Assembly (NCBI GenBank): GCA_937923225.1
Contig: CALAKR010000342.1
Span: 1-9,074, forward strand
DNA from: an uncultured Aquabacterium sp.
GTDB lineage: Bacteria; Pseudomonadota; Gammaproteobacteria; Burkholderiales; Burkholderiaceae_C
Reading direction: 5' to 3'
DNA: 9,074 bases
Within the stretch, counting starts at the first letter, position 1; each line of letters opens with the position of its first letter. The notes beneath the pieces are model-generated. The model made no database searches, had not been told where the DNA came from, and saw only the letters and a list, made by a program, of their open reading frames with translations. This document shows, one piece after another, positions 1 to 6,552 of this stretch. The position numbers were made by a program, and so were the translations under genes.

Positions 1-1227
1 ATACCCCACTACACGCTGGAGAAGCGCTACATCCACAAGGATGGGCACCCAGTCTGGATCAACCTGACAGTGGCCCTGATCAGCAAGACCAATGGCGAGC
101 CCCACTACTTCATCGCCATCATCGAGGACATCCAGGGCCGCAAGGACACCGAAGAGGCCCTGTCGGCCCTGCGCCACCAACTGGAGATGCGGGTGCTGGA
201 GCGCACCCAGGAGCTGAGCCAGGCCAATGACCGGCTGGCCGTGGCCCTGCACCAGGGGCAACTGGCCTCGCGCACACTGGCCGCCCGAGAAGCCGAGCTG
301 GTGGCCATCCTGCGCAACGCGCCCGATGCCTACATCAGCATGGACGACAACGGCCGGATCACGGAATGGAATCGCCAGGCCGAAGTGATGCTGGGCTGGG
401 AGCGCAGTGAGGCCCTGGGCCAGGCCCTTGACCTCCTGATCGTGCCTGAAGCACTGCGCGAGGCGCATCGCCACGGCCTCAAGCGCTACCTGCGCACCGG
501 CGTGGCCAAGGTGATCAACCAGCGTGTCGAGCTCAACGCGTTGCGCCGCGATGGCACCGAGTTGCCCGTCGAGATCCGCATCACCGCCTTGCCCATCGAC
601 AGCGGGCAGCTGTTCTGCGCCTTCATCACCGACATCACCGAGCGCAAGCGCCTGCAGTCTCTTCTGCTAGCCCAGGCCTTGCGCGACCCCCTGACCGGGC
701 TGCCCAATCGCCGCGCCCTGCTTGAGCGCCTGCCCGAGGCCGTGGCCCGAGCCAAGCGCTCGGGGCAGGCGCTGGCCGTGCTGTTCATCGACCTCGATGG
801 TTTCAAGGCCATCAACGACCGCCTGGGCCACCAGAGCGGTGACACCGTGCTGCAGCAGTTTGCCGAACGGGTCTCCACCTGCATCCGGCGCAGCGACACC
901 CTGGCCCGCCTGGCCGGCGACGAGTTCGTGGTGCTGCTCGAAGGCATGGCCGATCCAGAGCAGGATCCGGCGCAGGTGGCCCGCAAGATCCTGGCCGAGG
1001 CAGCCGAGCCTTTTGAACTGGGCGAAGGTGTCCAGGGCCGCATCGGCGCCAGCATCGGCATCGCGGTCTACCGCCGTGGCGACCTGGAGGACAGCGACCT
1101 GCTGCTCAAGACCGCCGACGAGCGCATGTACCGCGCCAAGGCCGAAGGCAAGGGCCAGGCCTGGATGGTGGCCAGCGGTCTGGCACCCGCGCCTCAGGAA
1201 GGCGAAGAAGGCGCCAACATCATCTGA
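1..1227 (+). CDS. PAS-PAS-GGDEF diguanylate cyclase, 5' end outside window
   Basis: Predicted to make cyclic di-GMP from two GTP in response to a signal sensed by PAS domains. The frame is open from base 1, so the N-terminus is missing; 408 residues are visible. Residues about 1-45 are the end of a PAS domain with a PAC-like tail (IIEDIQGRK). Residues about 46-100 form a heptad-like coiled coil rich in E, R, L and Q. A second PAS covers about 100-215 and ends in FITDITERKR. The GGDEF domain runs from about 222 to 390, opening with DPLTGLPNRR. The metal-binding Asp of the FIDLDGF segment (D264) is present. The signature reads AGDEF (305-309) instead of GGDEF, a variant seen in active cyclases. 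The inhibitory I-site RxxD (R296-D299) is intact at the standard five-residue spacing. No membrane segment is visible, but the missing N-terminus could hold one. The gene is convergent with the next one, 33 bp away. Confidence 0.93.
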   Translation: MPHYTLEKRYIHKDGHPVWINLTVALISKTNGEPHYFIAIIEDIQGRKDTEEALSALRHQLEMRVLERTQELSQANDRLAVALHQGQLASRTLAAREAELVAILRNAPDAYISMDDNGRITEWNRQAEVMLGWERSEALGQALDLLIVPEALREAHRHGLKRYLRTGVAKVINQRVELNALRRDGTELPVEIRITALPIDSGQLFCAFITDITERKRLQSLLLAQALRDPLTGLPNRRALLERLPEAVARAKRSGQALAVLFIDLDGFKAINDRLGHQSGDTVLQQFAERVSTCIRRSDTLARLAGDEFVVLLEGMADPEQDPAQVARKILAEAAEPFELGEGVQGRIGASIGIAVYRRGDLEDSDLLLKTADERMYRAKAEGKGQAWMVASGLAPAPQEGEEGANII

Positions 1228-1260
1228 CCGGCACGCTCCTCGTCAGGGCAGGTTCAAGGC

Positions 1261-3333
1261 TCAGCCGGCCGTCGCACTGAGCAGGGGCTCCGCGGGCTGG
1301 CGGGCCAGCGCCCAGGTCTCGAAGGCCGCCGGCGCCATGGGCGCCCCGAACAGGTAGCCCTGGTAGGTGGTGCAGCCCAGCCGCCGCAGCACCTCGCGCT
1401 GCGCCTGGGTCTCCACCCCTTCGGCAATGACGCTGAGCTGCAGTGCCTGCGCCAGCGCCACGATGGAGCGGGCAATGGCCGCATCACTGGGGTCGCTCAA
1501 GATGTGTCGAACGAAGGACTGGTCGATCTTGACCTGGCTGAGCGGCAAACGCTTCAAGTAGGTCAGCGATGAATAGCCCGTGCCGAAGTCATCGAGCGAG
1601 AAGCGCACGCCACAGGCCTTGAGCGCACCCATGCGGGTCACCACCGCTTCCACGTCGTCGATCAACACGCTCTCCGTGAGCTCGAGCTTGAGCCGCCTTG
1701 GGTTGGCCCCGCTTCGTTGCAACGCCATCACCACCTGGTCCACGAAATCAGGCTGGTGGAACTGCCGCACGCTGACGTTCACCGACAGCGTCAGATCCTT
1801 GAACACCGGATGCCGGGCCCAGATGGCCAGTTGCTGGCAGGCCTGCATCAGCACCCAGTCGCCCAGCGGCAGGATCAGGCCCGACTGCTCGGCCACCGGG
1901 ATGAACTCGGCCGGCGACACCAGCCCCTTTTGGGGATGGCGCCAGCGCAGCAGCGCCTCCGCACCCACCAGGCGGCCGTCATCCTGCACCTGGGGCTGCA
2001 GGTGCAGCAGGAACTCGCCGCGCTGCAGGCCGCGGCGCATGTCGGCCTCCAGGGCCGTGCGCTGGCTGATCGCCGCCTGCATGGCCGGATCGAAAAAGCG
2101 CAAGGCGTTGCGCCCGGCGGACTTGCCCTCGTACATGGCCAGGTCCGCCTGCTTCATCAGCTCTTCCAGGCTGACCAGGGCATGGCCCGCGCCGAACAGG
2201 GTCACGCCGATGCTGCAGGTGCTGTGGTGCTCATGCCCTTCGAGCTGACACGGGCGGGCCAGCACGTTGAGCAGGCGTTCGCCCACCTCGCGCGCCTGGG
2301 TCGCTGATTCCTGCGCATCGGCGCTCAGCGCCTGCAGCACGACGACGAACTCGTCACCGCCCAGGCGGGCCAGGGTGTCGCGCTCGCGCAGGCAGGCCTG
2401 CATGCGGGTGGCCAGTTGCTGCAGCAACTGATCGCCCATGTCGTGGCCCAGGGTGTCGTTGAGGGCCTTGAACTCGTCCAGATCGATCAGCAGCACGGCC
2501 CCCGCATGGGCCTCCAGCGTACTGGCCAGCAGGGCCTGCTGCAGCCGTTCCTGCAGCAGCCGCCGGTTGGGCAGGCCGGTGAGCGAATCGTAGAACGCCA
2601 GTTGCTCGATGCGGGCTTCGGCCTGCTTGTGTTCGGTGATGTCGGTGAAGCTGCCCACACAGTAGGTGGGCTCGCCATGGGCAGAGCGCACCATGGTCAG
2701 GCTCAGGCGCTTGGGGTAGACCTCACCGTTTTTGCGCTGGCTCCATAGATCACCCACCCAGCGGCCACGCTCGGCCAACTGGCGGCCGATGGTGTCGTAC
2801 AGATGAGGCTCGTTGGCATCGCTTTGCAGGATGCTGGCTGGCAGGTAGCGCACCTCCTGCAGGGTGTAGCCGGTGATGTCGCAGAAGGCCTGGTTGACCT
2901 GCAGGATGGTGCCCTGCTCGTCCAGCACCATGATGGCATCCTGTGATTCGAAGGCTGTGGCGGCCAGCCTCAAGGCCATGTCGGCGCGGCGCATGCGCAC
3001 CTCGGCATCTCGTACACGCACGTACATCACCATCAGCATCAGGGCCACGGTGGCAGCGCCTGCACCCGCCACGTTCATCAGCAGGTGCGGGGATTGATCA
3101 GACCTGTCCTGGGCCTGCGACCGCCCAGCCAGTGCGGCCAGGCCAGCGTCATCGCCCACCGTGAGGCCATGCGCGGTGATGAAGACGAAGAGCAGAACCA
3201 CCGCCACCAGCGACACTGCCGAAGGCAACAGCACGTGGCGCACCAGGCGCACGGGGGGATCGCTCTGATCACCAGAAAGGGGCCGGGCCTCTTCTTCCTT
3301 GCTGGTGGGCAGCACCCAGTTGGAAGTGTTCAT
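1261..3333 (-). CDS. Membrane-anchored PAS-GGDEF-EAL cyclic-di-GMP protein
   Basis: A 690-residue bifunctional-type protein with both a c-di-GMP synthase and a phosphodiesterase domain. Two hydrophobic helices (about 35-57 and 84-106) flank a periplasmic loop of some 27 residues, which is short for a ligand domain. A PAS domain follows at about 120-240, ending in FTDITEHKQ. The GGDEF domain spans about 250-405 with an intact GGDEF (325-329) and I-site RERD (316-319). The EAL domain spans about 425-680. It has EALLRW (E459), NVSVRQF, ELTES, DDFGTG (D581, D582), VKIDQSF, AEGVET and QGYLFG, so the metal and catalytic residues all look present. Net activity cannot be read from sequence. I chose the ATG at 3333; an in-frame GTG at 3366 would add 11 residues, and neither has a clear ribosome binding site. 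The upstream gene on the same strand is the PEP-CTERM protein, 290 bp away, so cotranscription is possible but not evident. Confidence 0.94.
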   Translation of the reverse strand: MNTSNWVLPTSKEEEARPLSGDQSDPPVRLVRHVLLPSAVSLVAVVLLFVFITAHGLTVGDDAGLAALAGRSQAQDRSDQSPHLLMNVAGAGAATVALMLMVMYVRVRDAEVRMRRADMALRLAATAFESQDAIMVLDEQGTILQVNQAFCDITGYTLQEVRYLPASILQSDANEPHLYDTIGRQLAERGRWVGDLWSQRKNGEVYPKRLSLTMVRSAHGEPTYCVGSFTDITEHKQAEARIEQLAFYDSLTGLPNRRLLQERLQQALLASTLEAHAGAVLLIDLDEFKALNDTLGHDMGDQLLQQLATRMQACLRERDTLARLGGDEFVVVLQALSADAQESATQAREVGERLLNVLARPCQLEGHEHHSTCSIGVTLFGAGHALVSLEELMKQADLAMYEGKSAGRNALRFFDPAMQAAISQRTALEADMRRGLQRGEFLLHLQPQVQDDGRLVGAEALLRWRHPQKGLVSPAEFIPVAEQSGLILPLGDWVLMQACQQLAIWARHPVFKDLTLSVNVSVRQFHQPDFVDQVVMALQRSGANPRRLKLELTESVLIDDVEAVVTRMGALKACGVRFSLDDFGTGYSSLTYLKRLPLSQVKIDQSFVRHILSDPSDAAIARSIVALAQALQLSVIAEGVETQAQREVLRRLGCTTYQGYLFGAPMAPAAFETWALARQPAEPLLSATAG

Positions 3334-3451
3334 GGAACCCGCCTGCGTGGACAAGCTGCGGGCCACTCCATGGCAGGAACGTCAGCGAACGAAGGGGAGA
3401 CTGGGAAGAGGGGGTACAACATGGCGCAGAACTTCGAGGCCATGCTAGGAC

Positions 3452-3466
3452 GCCGCGATGCGCGGC
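3452..3466. repeat. Perfect 6-bp inverted repeat in the 290-bp gap 3334-3623
   Basis: GCCGCG-ATG-CGCGGC forms a perfect hairpin with a three-base loop. It lies about 120 bp upstream of the PAS-GGDEF-EAL start and 160 bp beyond the PEP-CTERM stop. Neither strand has a T-run after it, so it is a poor intrinsic terminator; it could be a leader structure or a protein site. The rest of the gap (3334-3623) shows no convincing gene, strong terminator or clear sigma-70 promoter. Confidence 0.4.
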
Positions 3467-3623
3467 AGCTTGATCTGTCACAAGCCTGGGGGCTCATGTC
3501 CGCCAATGGCAATGTGCGCGGCGGATCAACAAGGGTGTGTCGGGGTAACAGGTCCCGGGATACCGGTCAGCAGCATCTCGTCCCCCGCGGAAGCAGATGC
3601 CTGATGTCAGGTCAGCGCAGTGT

Positions 3624-4295
3624 TCAGGCCGCGGCGCGACGGCGGCGGGTCATCATGCCGACCAGGTCCAGACCACCCAGGGCCATGGCGTAGGTGCTGG
3701 GCTCGGGCACAGCAGCCACCTGGTCCACCTGCAGCGCCAGCACCTGCGAGAAGCCAGCGCTCAGCGTGAGGGTGTAGGAGGTGATGGGCGTGCTCACGCC
3801 AGACAGGTCCCAGGTGTAGGTGTGCAGGTCGGAGACACCGCCGTTGAGCACGCTGCTCACGCTGGTGGCGCTCAAGGCTTCGCTGCCGCCATTGAGGCTC
3901 AACGTCAGCGTGAACGGCGCGGCGCCGAACTGGGCGTCGAAGTCGTTGATGATGCCCTGGAACACCAGCGAGCCGATGTTGCTGGCCACGGTGCTGTCAG
4001 TGAAAGTGAACACCGAGTTGCTGCCATACAGACCATAGCCCGCCGGGTAGTGCGAGCCCGACAGGCGCGTGAACACGGCATCACCCGATCCAGCCACATT
4101 GGAGCCGGTGCCAGCGATGAGCTCGGCTTCGGTCAGCGCGCCGCTCGTGCGGTTGCGGTTGAGTTCGTTCCAGCCATCGACCGAGACGGAACCCGCCACA
4201 TCGACGATGCCTTCGTCAGTGGCATTGGCCTGGGCCAGGCCCGTTACAGCCAGTACGGCCAGGCCAACCATCGTCTTGCCAAACATCGCATTCAT
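3624..4295 (-). CDS. PEP-CTERM sorting-domain exported protein
   Basis: A 223-residue secreted protein of unknown function with a PEP-CTERM tail, the signal that an exosortase recognises to cleave and process surface proteins in exopolysaccharide-making Gram-negatives. Residues about 1-24 are a Sec signal peptide (K7, hydrophobic core, likely AQA cleavage). The mature part is Gly/Ser/Thr-rich and looks beta-rich, without cysteines or a recognisable domain. The tail has VPEPSTYA (196-203), a short hydrophobic helix, then RRRR (217-220) and AAA, as expected. One oddity is D210 in the middle of that helix, where family members usually have glycine or another neutral residue. The ATG at 4295 has AGGA 10 nt upstream. 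No exosortase gene is in the window. A Fur-like operator and a terminator-like hairpin lie in its upstream region, suggesting conditional expression. The mature function is not recognised. Confidence 0.88.
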   Translation of the reverse strand: MNAMFGKTMVGLAVLAVTGLAQANATDEGIVDVAGSVSVDGWNELNRNRTSGALTEAELIAGTGSNVAGSGDAVFTRLSGSHYPAGYGLYGSNSVFTFTDSTVASNIGSLVFQGIINDFDAQFGAAPFTLTLSLNGGSEALSATSVSSVLNGGVSDLHTYTWDLSGVSTPITSYTLTLSAGFSQVLALQVDQVAAVPEPSTYAMALGGLDLVGMMTRRRRAAA

Positions 4296-4315
4296 TTGAA
4301 AACAGTCCTGTCATT

Positions 4316-4343
4316 GCAAAAAACAACCCGCGCGAAGGCGGGC
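4316..4343 (-). terminator. Intrinsic-terminator-like hairpin in the PEP-CTERM leader
   Basis: Read on the minus strand this is a CCCGC stem arm, a CTTCGC loop and a GCGGG arm (arms at 4338-4342 and 4327-4331), with an extra flanking G-T pair, then TTGTTTTTT. That is the form of a rho-independent terminator. No protein gene on the minus strand ends here. It sits about 20 nt before the PEP-CTERM start codon and downstream of a likely minus-strand promoter. It is therefore either an attenuator in the leader of that gene or the end of a small RNA of roughly 90 nt. The stem is short (5-6 bp), so strength is uncertain. Confidence 0.55.
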
Positions 4344-4355
4344 ACAAAGGCGCTG

Positions 4356-4382
4356 GCCGCCCACCCGATGGGCACAGGCGGC
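4356..4382 (-). other. Leader hairpin upstream of the terminator-like element
   Basis: GCCGCC (4356-4361) pairs with GGCGGC (4377-4382), enclosing an inner CCC-GAT-GGG. On the minus strand it would fold in the transcript just before the terminator-like hairpin. A five- to six-pair alternative pairing between its GGCGG and the CCGCC of the next stem is possible, so a switch is conceivable but not shown. Confidence 0.35.
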
Positions 4383-4384
4383 AG

Positions 4385-4416
4385 CTCATTCTCCGATGAG
4401 AATGAGATTCATTCCC
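4385..4416. promoter_or_regulatory. Fur-box-like operator with two overlapping inverted repeats
   Basis: Positions 4385-4393 (CTCATTCTC) and 4398-4406 (GAGAATGAG) form a perfect 9-bp inverted repeat with a 4-bp spacer. A second perfect repeat, GAATGA (4400-4405) and TCATTC (4409-4414), overlaps it. By my count the 19-mer at 4398-4416 matches the classic Fur consensus at 14 positions. AT-rich, hexamer-repeat structure is typical of Fur sites and stands out from the GC-rich surroundings. It lies between two divergent genes and overlaps the -10 and start region of a predicted leftward promoter, the usual place for Fur repression. Another Fur-family or unrelated dimeric repressor remains possible. 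Confidence 0.62.
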
Positions 4417-4439
4417 AATAATGGGGTAAACCATGTCAA
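4411..4439 (-). promoter_or_regulatory. Predicted leftward sigma-70 promoter
   Basis: The minus strand has a perfect -35 TTGACA (4434-4439), a 17-bp spacer and a weak -10 GGGAAT (4411-4416). Transcription would start near 4404, inside the Fur-like operator, and run toward the PEP-CTERM gene through the two leader hairpins. The -10 matches only half the consensus, so a helped or alternative promoter is possible. Confidence 0.42.
4417..4422 (+). promoter_or_regulatory. Possible -10 box for the ABC exporter
   Basis: AATAAT differs from TATAAT at one base and abuts the Fur-like operator. No good -35 is found 16-18 bp upstream (that space is operator sequence). If used, the exporter mRNA would have a leader of about 140 nt. 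Confidence 0.25.
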
Positions 4440-4466
4440 GGGATGAAAAGACCAAAGCTGGGTTTT

Positions 4467-4495
4467 CAGGCCCCCTGGCTGAGGGGGATGCCCTG
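4467..4495 (+). other. Strong hairpin in the ABC exporter leader
   Basis: CCCCCT (4471-4476) and AGGGGG (4482-4487) form a perfect stem with a GGCTG loop. An outer CAGG (4467-4470) pairs with CCTG (4492-4495) across a four-base bulge. No T-run follows, so it is not an intrinsic terminator. It could stabilise or regulate the leader. Confidence 0.35.
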
Positions 4496-4570
4496 GCACG
4501 CCCGTCGGCTTGGCAAGACGATGTACGGTAGGCCCTGCACACCGACCATCATTCATCCGGGGATCCACTC

Positions 4571-6451
4571 ATGGCGCCTGACGCCACTCTTTCACCGACT
4601 CCATCGACACCGTCTGGCGACACCTACCGCACACCCGCCCTGCCCGATTCGCCACTTCGCTTCATCCTGCATTTCGTGCGGCGCTACCGACACTGGTATG
4701 CGCTGATCACGGTGCTTGAAGCGTTCAACGCCGCCTGCGGCATCCTGCTGCCCTACGCCTTGGGCACCATCTTCAAGGCCGTGACCGACAGCCAGGGCCA
4801 GGCCGCGGCCACCCTGGCCAGCCTGAAGGCACCGGTGCTGCTGTTCATCGGCCTGTGCGCGGGCGAGGTGGTGTTCGGCCGCCTGGCGGGCGCGGTGCAG
4901 GTACGGCTTGGGCCACGACAGCGCCAGCAGGTCGTGCGCGAGATCTACCACTACCTGCAGCACCACTCGCAGCGCTACTTCAGCAACCACTTCGCAGGGG
5001 CCCTGGCACACCGCATCAGCGAGACCTCGCTGGGCGTCACGCAAACGCTGTGGTCGCTGATCACCGAGTTCTGGCCGACCACCATCGTGCTGGGCGTGAC
5101 GGTGGGGCTGCTGTTCCAGGCCCAGGCCTCGCTGGGGTGGTTCGCGCTGGGCTGGACGGTGCTGTTCGTCGGCCTGTCCTACCTGCTGGCCAGGCGCGCC
5201 CGTGTGCACGTGATCCGGGCCGCCGCCGCGCGCAGCGACACCACCGGCGCCGTGGTGGACTCGGTGACCAATCTCACCAGCGCACGCTTGTTCGCCCGCC
5301 TGGGCCATGAACGCACCCACCTGGAAGGCCACCTCGGCCGCGAACTGTGCGCCATCCGCATCTCCAACGGCTACGCCGAGCGTGTGCGCTGGTTCCAGTT
5401 CACGGCCGCCGCGGTGTTCAAGGTCGGGCTGCTGTGCTTCGCGCTGCAGCTGTGGGCGGATGGCCGCATCGGCGTGGGCGATTTCGTGATGACCGTGAGC
5501 CTGTCCCTGATGGTGATCAACGAGGCGCGCAACCTGAGCCGTCGCTTTCTGGAGTTCTTCGAGTACATCGGCAACGTCGCCAATGGCGTGCACACCATCG
5601 TGCGCCCTCACGAGGTCGTGGATCCGCCCGATGCGCGCGAAGCCGCCATCACCCAGGGCCACATCCGCTTCGAATCTGTGCGCTTCGGCTACACCCCGGA
5701 GGCCCCGGTGTTCGATGGCCTGAGCGTGGACATCCCCGCCGGCCAGCGCGTGGGGCTGGTGGGCCTGTCGGGCTCGGGCAAATCCACCTTCGTGAGCCTG
5801 CTGCTGCGGCTGTACGACCCGCAGTCCGGCCGCATCGTGATCGACGGCCACGACATCCGCACCCTGACGCAGGACTCGCTGCACAGCCAGCTCAGCCTGA
5901 TCCCTCAGGACCCGAGCCTCTTTCACCGCTCGCTGATGGACAACATCCGCTATGGCCGCATCGAGGCCAGCGACGACGAGGTGATCGAGGCCGCGCGGCA
6001 GGCCCATGCCGACGAGTTCATCCGCAAGATCAAGGATGGCTATGCTTCGATGGTGGGCGAGCGTGGTGTGAAGCTCTCGGGCGGGCAGCGCCAGCGCGTG
6101 GCCATCGCGCGGGTGGTGCTCAAGAACGCACCGGTGCTGATCCTGGACGAAGCCACCTCGGCACTCGATTCGCTCACCGAGCAGGCCATCCAGGACACGC
6201 TGGAGCGCGTGATGAAGGGCAAGACCGTGATCGTCGTGGCGCATCGGCTGTCCACCATCGCGCATCTGGATCGCATCCTGGTCTTCGATCAGGGCTGCAT
6301 CGTGGAAGACGGTTCGCACACCGACCTGCTGGTCCGGCGTGGCGCCTACTGGCAGCTGTGGAGCCGCCAGGCAGGCGGCTTCCTGTCCGATGATCCGGAT
6401 GGCACACCGCATCAGACCGCTCGCCCTGCCAGCCGGCCCGAGGCGGACTGA
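4571..6451 (+). CDS. ABC exporter, fused transmembrane and ATP-binding domains
   Basis: A 626-residue half-transporter of the type-I exporter (MsbA/Atm1-like) architecture, expected to work as an inner-membrane homodimer that pumps a substrate out using ATP. The membrane domain covers about residues 35-335 with hydrophobic helices near 44-66, 85-107, 162-182, 186-206 and 270-295. The ATPase domain covers about 360-600 and is complete: Walker A GLSGSGKST (398-406, K404), Q-loop Q446, signature LSGGQ (502-506), Walker B VLILDE (522-527) and switch H558. The N-terminal ~30 residues are Pro/Thr-rich and probably cytosolic. The ATG at 4571 has GGGGA 7 nt upstream. The substrate is unknown. The divergent Fur-like operator hints at an iron-linked role such as siderophore export, but many such exporters move lipids or peptides. 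A kinase gene follows after 101 bp. Confidence 0.93.
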   Translation: MAPDATLSPTPSTPSGDTYRTPALPDSPLRFILHFVRRYRHWYALITVLEAFNAACGILLPYALGTIFKAVTDSQGQAAATLASLKAPVLLFIGLCAGEVVFGRLAGAVQVRLGPRQRQQVVREIYHYLQHHSQRYFSNHFAGALAHRISETSLGVTQTLWSLITEFWPTTIVLGVTVGLLFQAQASLGWFALGWTVLFVGLSYLLARRARVHVIRAAAARSDTTGAVVDSVTNLTSARLFARLGHERTHLEGHLGRELCAIRISNGYAERVRWFQFTAAAVFKVGLLCFALQLWADGRIGVGDFVMTVSLSLMVINEARNLSRRFLEFFEYIGNVANGVHTIVRPHEVVDPPDAREAAITQGHIRFESVRFGYTPEAPVFDGLSVDIPAGQRVGLVGLSGSGKSTFVSLLLRLYDPQSGRIVIDGHDIRTLTQDSLHSQLSLIPQDPSLFHRSLMDNIRYGRIEASDDEVIEAARQAHADEFIRKIKDGYASMVGERGVKLSGGQRQRVAIARVVLKNAPVLILDEATSALDSLTEQAIQDTLERVMKGKTVIVVAHRLSTIAHLDRILVFDQGCIVEDGSHTDLLVRRGAYWQLWSRQAGGFLSDDPDGTPHQTARPASRPEAD

Positions 6452-6494
6452 CGGCAATTCGTCACACTCGATTCACCCATCTGCCGAAGGGCCT

Positions 6495-6524
6495 TTGGCA
6501 CAGGCCGGGGCTGACGCTTAGAGT
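6495..6524 (+). promoter_or_regulatory. Predicted sigma-70 promoter of the kinase gene
   Basis: TTGGCA (6495-6500, five of six consensus bases) is followed after 18 bp by TAGAGT (6519-6524, four of six). It lies in the 101-bp gap behind the ABC exporter and would start transcription near 6531, some 20 nt before the kinase start codon. It suggests the kinase can be expressed separately from the exporter. Confidence 0.4.
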
Positions 6525-6552
6525 AGGTGTCCCGGCACGATCAGTCTTGCCC

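Noticed and set aside
486..1061. A minus-strand frame inside the diguanylate cyclase
   Set aside because: Ser/Arg-rich shadow of a well-supported GGDEF gene.
4120..4295. PEP-CTERM protein as a HasA-type hemophore
   Set aside because: It is attractive next to a Fur-like site, but I see no HasA-like sequence and no recognisable haem ligand arrangement; only isolated His/Tyr residues.
3597..4421. A 274-codon plus-strand frame over the PEP-CTERM gene
   Set aside because: The minus strand has a signal peptide and a complete PEP-CTERM tail; the plus frame has neither domain nor start context.
4592..6457. A 621-codon open frame antisense to the ABC exporter
   Set aside because: Its sequence is His/Gln/Ala-rich with no recognisable domain, and it mirrors the codon pattern of a complete exporter with all ATPase motifs. 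Long antisense frames are expected at this GC content.
6487..6509. GGCCT/AGGCC hairpin after the ABC exporter as a terminator
   Set aside because: The stem is short and no T-run follows; the bases overlap a plausible promoter for the kinase.
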